Below, one piece after another: positions 22,405-33,025 of a DNA stretch of 64,000 nt (the first letter of the stretch is position 1; each line of letters begins with the position of its first letter). The notes beneath the pieces were generated by a model. It did not search any database. It was not told the DNA's origin and saw only the letters and a program-made list of their open reading frames with translations. A program made the translations under genes and the position numbers. Location of the stretch: positions 1,180,501-1,244,500 of the forward strand of contig OX359196.1 in the NCBI GenBank assembly GCA_947172415.1, in the 5' to 3' direction. This DNA is from Chondrosia reniformis. Its lineage: Eukaryota; Porifera; Demospongiae; Chondrillida; Chondrillidae.

Positions 22405-23198
22405 CTATCGAATGTATATGGCAATTGTCATTTGCTGATTGGCCAAAGCATTGTTTCCGCTCCCTCCATGACAGTCTTGCCATCTGCATTCGGTTTGTGA
22501 ATCAAATGTTCCATGATAAGTAACACAGTTTGAAATATAATTGCGAGGGGAGTGTTTATCAAAATTTATTCCTAGGAGTCTCCTATCACCATCAGGTGAA
22601 CTTGGAGCTGGTTCAATCCCTTGTGTGAAGTCAGTTCTGGTACATGTGTCCACAATCTTCTTTGGTTCAATAAGTATTCCACCTGTCCAGTCATTGTCAA
22701 TGTTCCAGTTGAACCAACCCTTGTAAGCAAACCTGACAACTTTAAAATTTGTTGTGGTATGCAGCAATGAGCATCTCTGTTGGCTTAAATCGTCTCTTCT
22801 TAGGAATATTACACCATCCTGATTCCAGGTCACTGCACTGCTTGAAGTAGTCACTGAAATAGTACATATCTGTTGTGAGAGGTAACACCTCCATGTATGA
22901 ATGCTTCCAAACCATGGTCCCTCCTCCACCATCCAAATCCATTTCACAGTGCACCTATAATTAACACAAAACAATATGTGTACTTATATATATTTGAAAT
23001 CTTTTATAATGCTAATACATGTAAGTGGTATTTGGCATATATATATATATATAGGTATAACAGTCACACCATTCCATTGCACTGATCCAGTAAGTTCCAC
23101 TCTGTGGTCTTCCAGAACATTCATTAGACAGAATGTCTCTGATCTCTTTACAAGAGGAAGCAGCAACAAACTCACTCTTTCCAAGAGATGGAGTCACA
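22405..23198 (-). pseudogene. Fibrinogen-like (GGGWT-type) extracellular protein gene A, frameshifted
   Basis: Two minus-strand blocks. 23055-23198 encodes SSCKEIRDILSNE and SGTYWISAMEW. 22405-22954 encodes VHCEMDLDGGGGTMVW and then GWFNWNIDNDW, LLGINFDKHSPRNYISN and a terminal MTIAIYIR. CxMxxDGGG is the entry motif of fibrinogen-related domains, common in secreted lectin-like proteins. The long exon is broken at 22744-22747, where a run of four T (minus strand) shifts the frame; one T fewer would restore it. The donor side of the first block is replaced by a (TA)n run. It may be a pseudogene, or an assembly error at the homopolymer. Confidence 0.6.
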
Positions 23199-23469
23199 CT
23201 GTTAGAGAGGTGAATTATAAATCAGTTTAAAGTCTTGTACTGTAAATTATCATGCCGCATATACTCTCTAACATAGGGATGGTCAGGGAATAACTTGATT
23301 CAATTCAATGTACATTTTATAACAATGAATGCATACCCTGTGCATGCCTTTTTGTAATAATATACGTAAATGTAAGAAACACTTTTACTACATCTTTAGC
23401 ATACAACAAGTTATACTATATATAATACATTCCAGCTGATTTAGTGAAATGATGCAATTGGCTCACTCG

Positions 23470-23600
23470 TGAGGAATCCACTTATCATTTTGACAATGTC
23501 ATATCCATATTGTTTTGATTTGTGGTACTGCAATGAAATGTAGGACTTCGAATTCTCCATCATTACTAGAAGTACAGTCCTTAGTTGGAAGTGTAGACCT
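23470..23600 (-). pseudogene. Upstream exon remnant of fibrinogen-like gene A
   Basis: The minus strand reads LPTKDCTSSNDGE and QIKTIWI, then runs into a stop. The same exon in gene B (about 30685-30813) continues as ICKNDNWIPHE to a GTGAGC donor. The gene A copy carries an insertion and is no longer open. Confidence 0.5.
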
Positions 23601-23602
23601 TT

Positions 23603-24060
23603 ATATACAGTACAAGTTACAATATACTAAGGTAATCTAAATAAATAAATAATATAATATAAATAATTCATATGGCCCTAGGAAAGGACCTAGCAACAGA
23701 ATGGGCATAGTATCATAAAGTTTAGGGTATAAAACTCATTTTAAATTTGATTTAGGTCTCCGTTTGGTAGAAAACGGAGGACAAAGTCTGCATATAAAAT
23801 GCCATAGGACTATATATATACAGTGCAAGTTACAATATACTAAGGTAATCTAATATAAATAATATAATATAATATAATTAAATAATTCATATGTCTCCAA
23901 GAAAGGACCTAGAAACAAAATGGGCACACCATCATAAAGTTTAGGGTATAAAACTCATTTTAAATTGAAGGGATTTTTTATTTAGGCCTCCGTTTGTTAG
24001 AAAACGGAGGACAAAGTTTGCATATAAAAGGCCATAGGACTATAGAAAACCTATGGGAAA
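23603..24060 (+). repeat. Two tandem copies of a repeat with a CCTCCGTTT hairpin
   Basis: Copies at 23603-23815 and 23816-24060 each start CAGTACAAGTTACAATATAC (or CAGTGCAAG...) and contain AAGGACCTAG, AAGTTTAGGGTATAAAACTC, and the hairpin CCTCCGTTT...AAAACGGAGG. A third copy is at 25297-25560. The start shares the CAAGTTACAA motif with the MITE at 24707. Confidence 0.75.
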
Positions 24061-24234
24061 TTTATATGCAAACCATGTGTTATATTGATAAAAATTGTGA
24101 GTTTGTCAGATAACTGTGAAATCAACGTATATCATGGTACATGTGTATAAGAAACGTCTGGCGAAGTTTTGCTTAATTAAATGAGCAAAATAATCAAAAT
24201 ATAATGAAGAATTCAAAGTTACGATTGCGCAAGC

Positions 24235-24480
24235 TGGTGATGTTTTGTGATGTTTTGTGATGTTTTGTGATGTTTTTCTATTGCGTCACCAACACCTTCG
24301 TATATCGCTCCGTACACACATTTTGTGAATCATGTGACGTTGCGTAAACGTCACCGACTCGTTGCTAAAGAAGATCATCTTTCGGCTATGACAAGTCGAC
24401 GCTCTCCTACGAGAAGGAGCTACCGAATAAGCGAGTTGTAGCGAAGGTTAGATAAAACGTATTTGTATACGTTCATGCTA
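24235..24480. other. CpG-richer orphan block with 11-bp repeat and a 17-codon ORF
   Basis: GATGTTTTGTG is repeated about four times at 24238-24280. A CpG-rich stretch follows (GTTGCGTAAACGTCACC), then a small open frame 24388-24441 (MTSRRSPTRRSYRISEL). Base composition differs from the AT-rich flanks and looks like a promoter or first exon. No gene follows it, so its role is unknown. Confidence 0.3.
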
Positions 24481-24706
24481 AGTTTAAGCCAAAAGTGTTG
24501 CTATATATATTGATGTAAAGAAATAAAAGAAATTCGTTTAGACGACCGTAGTAAAACTGTGGTACTTTAAGCTCCGTCATCTCTGCTTATGTTTTCTATT
24601 ACTTATCCCCATGTGTGTACGTGTGCAGGAGTGTAATTGGATACGTAGGGGTATATAATTGTCCATGTGTAGGAATAAGGAGTGCTATATTAAGCATGTT
24701 TAAATA

Positions 24707-25290
24707 CAATCAAGTACTACACAGTGCAAGTTACAAATTTATACACGGATGCAAGTGACTCCCAAGATAATCACACTGAGGTATATAATATAATACGGAT
24801 GCAAATGACTTCACAATCAGGTATATTAAACGCTACAAGACTTTAGCCACACTGAAAAACTGCTGCATACAGAGTAGTAGTCTCTACAGATCATATAAGG
24901 TTAAACGCATGGCCTTCCAATTACCTTTTCACACCTTAGTATAGACTGAAGATGATGCATCTGCATGCCATTATCAGCAAAAATTCCAGTCTCAGGCAGG
25001 GGGTCTCAGCCAATAATCACCGCAGATTTGACTTGCCTTGAGTGTGAACTAGGAGTACCATCGATTGCTTGCATGCATTCACATAAACAACAGGGTTAGA
25101 CATGATCTAGTAACTTGCACACAGGGACATAAAGGCAGAGGCCTTTAATTTATTTCATGAACAATGTCCCTTGTGATTATTTTGGGAGTCATTTGCATCC
25201 GTATTATATTATATACCTCAGTGTGATTATCTTGGGAGTCACTTGCATCCGTGTATAAATTTGTAACTTGCACTGTGTAGTACTTGATTG
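24707..25290. mobile_element. MITE with long terminal inverted repeats (584 bp)
   Basis: The left end CAATCAAGTACTACACAGTG (24707) is matched in reverse by the right end to 25290. The inverted match extends inward roughly 120 bp, through AAGTGACTCCCAAGATAATC and ATACGGATGCAAATGAC. No coding capacity. A partial copy lies in the ankyrin array (2434-2930) and diverged copies at 25558-25985 and 26799-27225, so it is an active local family. Confidence 0.75.
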
Positions 25291-25296
25291 TATATA

Positions 25297-25560
25297 TACA
25301 GTACAAGTTACAATATACTAAGGTAATCTAATATAAATAATTAATTAATTAAATAATTCATATGGCTCCAAGAAAGGACCTAGAAACAAAATGGGCATAT
25401 CATCATAAAGTTTAGGGTATAAAACTCATTTTAAATTAAGGGATTTTTCATTTAGGCCTCCGTTTGTTAGAAAACGGAGGACAAAGTCTGCATATAAAAT
25501 GCCATAGGACTATAGAAAACCTATAGGAAATTTATATTGAAACCAAGTGTTATATTCACA
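25297..25560 (+). repeat. Third copy of the CCTCCGTTT-hairpin repeat
   Basis: Same blocks as at 23603-24060, including AAGTTTAGGGTATAAAACTC and the CCTCCGTTT...AAAACGGAGG hairpin near 25457-25482. It directly abuts the MITE ending at 25290. Confidence 0.7.
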
Positions 25561-25985
25561 CCTTAGTATAGACTGAAGATGATGCATCTGCATGCCATAT
25601 ATCAACAAAGGCTCCAGTATTAAAGGGGTCTCAGCTAATAACCACAGCAGATTTGATTTGCCTTGTGAGGGAGCTAAGAATACCGGAGGTTGGTCGCATG
25701 CATTCACATAATCAACAGGGTTAGAGACCATTTTGTAACTTGTACACAAGAGACATAAAAGGCCAAGGCCTTTATATACGTATATGATGTCCCTTGTGTA
25801 CAAGTTACAAAATGGTCTCTAACCCTGTTGATTATGCCAATGCATGCAACCAACCGTCGGTGTTCTTAGCTCCCTCACAAGGCAAATCAAATCTGCTGTG
25901 GTTATTAGCTGAGACCCCTTTAATACTGGAGCCTTTGTTGATATATGGCATGCAGATGCATCATCTTCAGTCTATACTAAGGTGT
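25558..25985. repeat. Large near-perfect inverted repeat (arms about 200 bp)
   Basis: The left arm begins CACCTTAGTATAGACTGAAG (25558) and the right arm ends with its complement (25985). The arms run through TTAATACTGGAGCC, GCTGTGGTTATTAGCTGAGA and CTTGTACACAAG to a centre near 25775. The arms are the interior of the MITE family at 24707, joined head to head. Confidence 0.8.
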
Positions 25986-26579
25986 GAAAAGGTAATTGGT
26001 AGGCCATGTGTTCTACCTTGCAATTGGATGATCTGTATCAACTACTACTCTCTATGCAGTAGTTGAGGATTTCAAAGCCTGCAACAGTACTAGTGTGACT
26101 AAAGTCTTGTACTGTTTAAAATACTGATTATCCTAGGGGTCACTTGGATCTCTTTAAATTTGTAACTTGCACTGTGTAGCTAGTACTTGATTGTAATTTT
26201 AATATTACATAGTCACTTGGATCTCTCTCTCTCTATATATATATATGCATAGTTAGAAAGATTCCATATACGTATACTCATATAAAAATATACACTTTAC
26301 ATTTGTCTTTGTTCTTTTGCATCTTCACTGGTGTGTTTTTTAACAACAATAATAATATACAATATAGTGAGTTCAAAGACAGATCATTTATCTTAGTTAA
26401 TTATGTAGTCACTTTTAATTGTCTACACTTATCCAATTAGGAGAATTGGTTTCACACTTTTAGGATATCAGAACACCTTTGATATCATCATTATTGAACT
26501 CTGGGTATTACCCCTGCCCACTCATGTCCCCTGAGGACACTGTCACTAACATGAATAATCTAACACACCATATTTAAAC

Positions 26580-26665
26580 ATACTACGTATGTAGATCCAT
26601 TTTAGAATAGAGAATTAAACCTAGCAAGAACTTTGGATGAGGATGCAAGAGCTTTCTTTTTTTCT
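26580..26665 (-). repeat. Family A fragment
   Basis: Reverse-oriented piece of family A (AGAGAATTAAACCTAGCAAG, TTTGGATGAGGATGCAAGAG). Short and diverged. Confidence 0.5.
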
Positions 26666-26798
26666 TCTCAAATATACACACATGCACACAGACGGAGGTA
26701 TCTTTGCAGGAATAACAGACAGTCCGAGATGAATGGTTTCTTGGTTTGCACTTTTTAAATTAGCATTTTTTGGTTTCTTTGACACTTGTACGTATATA

Positions 26799-27225
26799 AA
26801 GGCCTTAGCCTTTTATGTCCTTGTGTACAAGTTACAAAATGGTCTTTAACCCTGTTGATTATGCGAATGCATGCAATCAACTGTTGGTATTCTTATATAG
26901 CTCCCTCACAAGGCAAATCAAATTTGCTGTGGTTATTAGCTGAGACCCCTTTAATACTGGAGCCTTTGTTGATATATGGCATGCAGATGCATCATCTTCA
27001 GTCTATACTAAGGTGTGAAAAGGTAATTGGTAGGCCATGTGTTCTACCTTGGCAATTGGATGATCTGTATCAACTACTTCTCTCTATGCAGTAGTTGAGA
27101 ATTTCAAAGCCTGCAACAGTGTGACTAAAGTCACTTGTACTGTTTAAAATACTGATTATCCTATATAGGGGTCCCTTGGACCTCATAAATTTGTAACTTG
27201 TACTGTGTAGTACTTGATTGTAAGT
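26799..27225 (-). repeat. Diverged copy of the 24707 MITE family
   Basis: Reads GTACAAGTTACAAAATGGTC to TAACTTGTACTGTGTAGTAC, with GCATGCAGATGCATCATCTT inside. It is followed by a (TA)n tract. Further small fragments of the family lie at about 27640-27805 and 31450-31640. Confidence 0.65.
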
Positions 27226-27239
27226 ATATATATATATAT

Positions 27240-28060
27240 ATATTGTACACATTGGGCATGCATAGAAGTGATGTGTATAGTTAAGTTTCAGTAAGCCACT
27301 TCTGCAATGTTAGCTTACCATATGATCACTTTCTTGTTTCGTTACTTTTTCTAGATGTGCCAATCACTGTTATAGTCCCATCCCTACTTTTAACTTCATT
27401 TTTGAATGTTTTTATTTAACTTCTATTATACAGTTACAATATACCGTAGTAATTTAAATAATTAAACTGATTGAAAAAGATATGGCTGAAGACAATCAAT
27501 TTAAATAATATGTGCTAATTTAATAAAACATTTTTAAATGAAGTTAGACATAGGCCCGGGATAGAAAATCGGGAAAGGTATACTGAATCAACACGTTGAT
27601 CATATGATAAGGTACATTATTAAATGACTTAACTATATAGGATAATCGCAATCAAGTATAAACAGAACAATTGAAGACTTTCACACTGCTACAGGCTTGA
27701 AAAAGCATTGAAATCCTCAACTTCTGCATAGAGAGTAGTGGGTAATACAGATCACATATATATAAGGTAGAACACATGGCCTACCAATTACCTTTTCACA
27801 GCAGATTTGATTTGCCTTGAGAGTTATAGGGATGGCCATGCATGCCGTGTTGTAATCATGCATAAATATCCATTAATTCTTATATACGTATATATGTCTT
27901 GTTTTGATACTTTTTCCAGATGTACATGTGCTATATTGTATATGCCATTTCTGTATACATATGGTTAGTTACAGCTCTATCTGTAGTAATCAATGTCTTG
28001 TTTTGATACTTTCTCCAGATGCCTGTGCTATTTTAGAATGAATCTCATATACAATAAAAC
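27240..28060. other. Intergenic, repeat fragments only
   Basis: Contains scraps of the MITE family and CTTGTTTTGATACTTT repeats (27900, 28000) that also precede the other two-TM genes. No gene or RNA seen. Confidence 0.5.
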
Positions 28061-28296
28061 AAGGACGTTTACAAATACTAATAAGAACAAAAAAGAAACT
28101 TTTTCATACTGGATATTGTGAAGTATATAAGGCTCCTCTAATTATATACAGAGTCTCTAAACTGGACATACGTATATAGTTTCTGTTATATTGAACAATG
28201 ACATCATCGATCACATGCACTTCCTGTTTATGCCGATCTATAATATCGGTATAGCTTATATACATTATTAGCACTGAAGAGTTTGATGTAGGTAGT
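28061..28296 (+). promoter_or_regulatory. Conserved promoter of the two-TM family, copy 1
   Basis: Block conserved upstream of all four paralogues: CTCTAAACTGG, AGTTTCTGT, then TGACATCATCGATCACATGC followed by ACTTCCTG (28199-28226), and TTAGCACTGAAGAGTTTGAT just before ATG. TGACATCA resembles a CRE/ATF site and CACTTCCTG an ETS site; both names are inferred from consensus only. Equivalent boxes lie at about 31911-31939, 34694-34722 and 37132-37160. Confidence 0.55.
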
Positions 28297-28971
28297 ATGT
28301 CTGCTACTTATTCAGCTTATCCACAATATCCACCAACCTACCCGAAGAGCGAAGCTACACCCAGTCAGACGCCTTATAATTCGGACTTTCAGGAAGGCCA
28401 TCCTCAACAGACTGCCTGTCTTCCTACAACTCAAAACTATAGCTACCCACCACCAACCAATCCTCCTCATCCTCAACAGACTCCCACAACTCAAAGCTAC
28501 CCACCACCAACCAATCCTCCTCACCCTCAACAGCAAGGCTATACGTACCAGTATGCTCAGCCTTTTCTAAACCAGGCGGCTCCGCCACCGTACGAACCTA
28601 GCGTCGCGGCTCCACCTTCGGATTCGCAAGCTACCCACCAAACTATTGTCATAACCCAACAACCCGTCGCTAGCAACGTAAGGATACAGCCGGCTGAAGA
28701 AAACTATAAGTGTACAGCTACAGCTGCCTTAATACTTTCCATCATTACGTGTGTGTTTTGTGGTGGTTCCCTCATCCTTTTATCCTGTATTTTGCCAGCC
28801 CTAATCCTGGCCATGTTATCTTTCGGGCAGAGAGGGCGAAATCAGAAACAAAATGCGATTGTCAGTATCTCTCTAAATATTATTGCGATTGTGATCACAG
28901 TTATATTGTTGGCTATCATTCTTGGATTTTACTTCTTATTGTCCAGTATTACGTTTTCCATAAACATATAG
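28297..28971 (+). CDS. Proline-rich two-TM protein, paralogue 1 (altered C-terminus)
   Basis: 224 aa, one exon. The N-terminal half is rich in P, Q, Y and T with repeats of SYPPPTNPPHPQQ (two units) and a PPPYEPS box, a PPxY ligand for WW domains such as those of NEDD4 ligases. Two hydrophobic helices follow (about 143-175 and 187-213), separated by a basic GQRGRNQKQN loop. The layout is like CD225/dispanin-type proteins, but the family assignment is uncertain. A deletion after the second helix removed the usual SNAGRRRNYDD tail; the frame now ends in former 3' UTR (SITFSINI). Probably membrane or endosome-located. Confidence 0.8.
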   Translation: MSATYSAYPQYPPTYPKSEATPSQTPYNSDFQEGHPQQTACLPTTQNYSYPPPTNPPHPQQTPTTQSYPPPTNPPHPQQQGYTYQYAQPFLNQAAPPPYEPSVAAPPSDSQATHQTIVITQQPVASNVRIQPAEENYKCTATAALILSIITCVFCGGSLILLSCILPALILAMLSFGQRGRNQKQNAIVSISLNIIAIVITVILLAIILGFYFLLSSITFSINI

Positions 28972-29434
28972 GAATATAATATAACCATTTACATACATGC
29001 ACGATTTGTAATTAGCTTATATAAATGCGCACATTATATGTATGTGGTTATCATTGATTTTGCAATTGATTGTCAATTTTACATGGAATTTATATACTGT
29101 ATATGTATTATATATATATTTATATATATAACTTGATTAATGCTATGCACTTAAAAGCTTAATAATAATTATAATAATAATAATAAAAATATATGGATTA
29201 GTAATTATATAAATTCATGCACAGCTATCTGTACTAGTTAATTAAGCCATTAACATTTGACACTAATTAATTATGAGGATCAATTATGACAGTTGTACAT
29301 TTTAAAAATTTCCATTATTGCAGCATGAGTGAGCATATATATAACATGCGTAATATTATTATATTACAAGCTTACTACTTTTTATACACTAGTAAATCGT
29401 GATTGTACACAACTTTAAATTAGAAATTAAGGTA

Positions 29435-30032
29435 TACGGTACATGTCACAAATTCCTTACGGAATTCCGCAGAAATCCACGGAAATCCGTTGCGGAATTC
29501 CTTGAGTGTCCGCTCGGAAAACCGAGGCAAGATTGCGGAAAACCGAGGCACGATTTCGGAAATCTGAGGCACGCTTTCGGAACTTAATCAGACGAATCCG
29601 AGGAACGTGCGGAACTCTGAGACGAATCCGAGGAACCCGAGGAACGTGCGGGACTTCGAATTCTCCTGATCTTGCCATAATTCTCAAGACGATATCATTA
29701 TGACTTTATCCATGGTTTAATACGTTTTCTTAGTGCGTATAGGTACGGCTGAGTATCGGTAATCACCGCATACGTTCGTGGATAGTATACTTGACCTTTC
29801 CTGCGACCACCGTAAAGGCCCGTAATCGTAAGTATACTATCCACGAACGTATGCGGTGATTACCGATATACTCAGCCGAATCCTTTTCGAACCTCCTGCG
29901 GAACGTTGCGGAACGTTCCGCGGCTACCCTCAGTCAATCCGCAGACTCTCAAACCTTGTTCCTCGGAAAAGTACGGATTTCCGTATCGGGCAATCTGCGG
30001 AATTCCGTAAGGAAGTTGTGACATGTACCGTA
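29435..30032. mobile_element. GC-rich foldback element with nested inverted repeats
   Basis: Outer inverted repeats of about 38 bp start TACGGTACATGTCACAA (29435) and end with the complement at 30032. In the middle is a second palindrome: arms 29747-29792 and 29830-29877 (about 46 bp each, GGTAATCACCGCATACGTTC in the left arm) around a 37-bp spacer. Between outer and inner arms the left half is made of short CGGAA-based tandem motifs (CGGAAAACCGAGGCA, GAATCCGAGGAACG). The element is CpG-rich in an AT-rich setting and sits in the 3' flank of paralogue 1; paralogues 3 and 4 lack it. No gene. Confidence 0.75.
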
Positions 30033-30238
30033 CGTATACATGGTTGTGATCCCCAGTGCTATACCACTGGCTACAATTGTATATATAAATATATATTAAA
30101 ATTATATGCTGTCTCACTCAGTGTATATATTTCTCCTAATAATTCATGGCTTTTATATACTTTTATTATATTTTTAATTTGGTATATAGCTATATATAAG
30201 TAAGTAATTGTCCAAACTCCCAACATAGATATACTAAC

Positions 30239-31055
30239 TTGCATGGTCTTGTTTGTGTGTCTCTGACAGTCACAGTTGCACCATTCCATTGCACTGATCC
30301 AGTAAGTTCCACTCTGTGGTCTTCCAGAACATTCATTAGACAGAACATCTCTGATCTCTTTACAAGAGGAAGTAGCAACAGACTCACTCTTTCCAAGAGA
30401 TGGAGTCACACTATTAGAGAGGTGAATTATACAAACTGTTGAATCAGTTTGTAGTCTTGTATATTATCAGAGAGTATGGCAGTACTCTCTAAGTAGAGAA
30501 CAACTTGATTCAATTCAATTCAATGTACAAGTAATCGTCTTATATATAACAATGAATGCATACCCTGTGCATGCCTTTTTGTAATGCGTAAATGTAGGAA
30601 ACACTTTATATATATACTACATCTAAAGCATACAACAAGTTATACTATGTATAATACATTCCAGCTGATTTAGTGACGTAATGCAATTGGCTCACTCGTG
30701 AGGAATCCAGTTGTCATTTTTACATATCCATATTGTTTTGATTTGTGGTTCTGCACTGAAATGTAAGACTTCTCCATCATTACTAGAAGTACAGTCCTTA
30801 ATTGGAAGCGTAGTCCTCTATATATAGATATATATATAGAGAATATGTTGTGGAGTATATTAAGGTGACTGTTATGTAGTTAACAAACATAGAAGAGTGC
30901 ATAATTTTATGAATATATAAATATAGACTTCTGTCACACCATACCCTGTGGAGGTCATGTCCTTCAAGTTCACTATGACTTGGAGATCCATTCTTTGTTG
31001 TGATAGCAGAGGAGCAAACCAGGACAAGTACCTTTACACCAAGCAAGTCAGCCAT
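30239..31055 (-). pseudogene. Fibrinogen-like gene B, 5' exons only
   Basis: Minus-strand exons at about 30942-31055 (MADLLGVKVLVLVCSSA, a signal-peptide-like start), 30685-30813 (KDCTSSNDGE...ICKNDNWIPHE, GTGAGC donor) and 30239-30410 (SSCKEIRDVLSNE, SGTYWISAMEWCNCDC, GTTAGT donor). They match gene A closely, but the exon with the fibrinogen-like DGGG motif is missing; downstream lies the foldback element and paralogue 1. The gene is therefore truncated. The exon 1 to exon 2 phase could not be settled by eye. Confidence 0.55.
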
Positions 31056-32014
31056 TGAATATTCAAATCAACCAGTCAGTTACAAGTATATACTTTATAA
31101 AATAGTGTAAACCACTGATAAATTTCTTTTATATATGATATAATAGCTGATTCTTCTTCACACAGTAATAGATATATATACTAGTTGGTTCAGAGCTATT
31201 AATATATACATATACGTATATATGTACGTAATTTGTTAATAAATGTCAGTAACCCAGTAACCCAGTAAGCTATATATCTATTATACAGCGCAAGTTACAA
31301 AATACCATATTAATTTAAATAATTAATAATTATTAAAAGGATATAGCTGAAGACCATAAAATTATATTATGTGCTAATTTAATAAAACATTTTGAAATAA
31401 AGTTAAACGTAGACCCGGGATACAAAATCGGGAAAGGTACTGAATCAATATGACTTAACTATATAGGATAATCGCAATCAAGTATAAACAGAACAATTTA
31501 AGACTTTCACACTGCTGCAGGTTTGAAAAAGCATTGAAATCCTCAACTTCTGCATAGAGAGTAGTAGGTAATACAGATCACATATATATAAGGTAGAACA
31601 CATGGCCTACCAATTACCTTTTCACAGCAGATTGGATTTGCCTTGAGATGCCATGTATGCCGTGTTGTAATCATGCATAAATATCCATTAATGCTTATTT
31701 CGATACCTTTTCCAGATGCCTGTGCTATTTTATAGGATGAATCTCATATGCAATAAAACAAGTATGTTTACAAATACTAATAGGAACAAATTTAAAAAGA
31801 AACTTTTTCATATTGGATATTGTGAAGTAAGGCTCCTCCAATTACAGATTCTCTAAACTGGGCATTGGTATGTGTACGTATATAGTTTCTGTCTATGTAT
31901 ATATTGAACAATGACATCATCGATCACATGCACTTCCTGTATATACCGATCTATGATACTGGTATAGCCTATATACATTATTAGCACTGAAGAGTTTGAT
32001 GCAGATAGTATACT
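31056..32014 (+). promoter_or_regulatory. Intergenic region and promoter of two-TM paralogue 2
   Basis: 31285-31640 holds fragments of the CAAGTTACAA repeat family. From about 31690 the sequence matches the upstream region of the other paralogues, including TGACATCATCGATCACATGC and ACTTCCTG at 31912-31939. Confidence 0.5.
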
Positions 32015-33025
32015 ATGTCTGCTCCTTATTCAGCTTATTCAAAATATCCACCAACCTACCCGAAGAGCGAAGCTACACCCAGTCAGACGCCTTATAATCC
32101 GGACTTTCAGGAAGGCCATCCACAATTACAGACTGCCGGTCTTCCTACAACTCAAAACTATAGCTACCCACCAGCAACCAATCCTCCTCATCCTCAGCAG
32201 ACTCCCACAACTCAAAGCTACCCACCACCAACCAATCCTCCTCATCCTCAACAGACTCCCACAACTCAAAGCTACCCACCACCAACAAATCCTCCTCATC
32301 CTCAACAGCAAGGCTATCCGTACCAGTATGCTCAGCCTTTTCTAAACCAGGCGGCTCCACCACCGTACGAACCTAGCGTTGCGGCTCCACCTTCAGATTC
32401 GCAAGCTACCCACCAAACTATTGTCATAACCCAACAACCCGTCGCTAGCAACGTAAGGATACAGCCGGCTGAAGAAAACTATAAGGGTGCAGCTAGCTGC
32501 CTTAATACTTTCCATCATTATCATGACATGTAATATATAAGGCCCCTAGATTTAGCATAGAGAGCCAAGGATTCACAGAAGATCAAGATAAAGAAAAAGA
32601 CAAAGACTCCCAGGATCACTGATGAAGGGTGGAATTCCCAGAAACGGCTGTCTGACCCAGTGGAGAAGAAGATGAAAGAAGGGAAAAGAAGGAAGAAAAG
32701 ACTCCTGTATCTTCATCTAAAGCTCTCTTTAGGTTTAGTTCCCCTATAGGCTCTTTTTACAGAATAGGCATATAGCATGTAGGAAAATGGTATCTCATGT
32801 GCGTTGTGTGGTAGTTCCCTCGTCTTATTATCCTGTATTTTGCCAGCCCTAATCCTGGCCGTGTTATCTTTCGGGCAGAGAGGGCGAAATCAGAAACAAA
32901 ATGCGCTTGTCAGTATCTCTCTAAATATTATTGCGATTGTGATCACAGTTATATTGTTGGCTATCATTCTTGGATTAGTCTTCTCTTCTTCCAATGCTGG
33001 ACGAAGAAGAAACTATGATGACTGA
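32015..33025 (+). pseudogene. Proline-rich two-TM protein, paralogue 2, disrupted
   Basis: The N-terminal half is intact (three SYPPPTNPPHPQQ-type units, PPPYEPS). Just before the first helix GCAGCTAGCTGCC replaces GCAGCTATAGCTGCC, a 2-bp loss that shifts the frame to an early stop (32531-32533). A family A repeat (32526-32794) then splits the first helix. Coding for the rest (CILPALILAV, basic loop, second helix, NAGRRRNYDD) resumes at about 32800 and stays open to 33025. A spliced or internally started product is possible but not supported. Confidence 0.8.
32526..32794 (+). mobile_element. Family A insertion inside paralogue 2 (269 bp)
   Basis: TCATG at 32521-32525 and 32795-32799 flanks the insert and fits a 5-bp target duplication. 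Paralogues 1, 3 and 4 have the uninterrupted coding sequence. The insert shows the complete family A order from CCCCTAGATTTAGCATAGAG to GCATATAGCATGTAGG. No terminal inverted repeat longer than a few bases and no poly-A tail is visible, so class is unclear. Confidence 0.7.
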
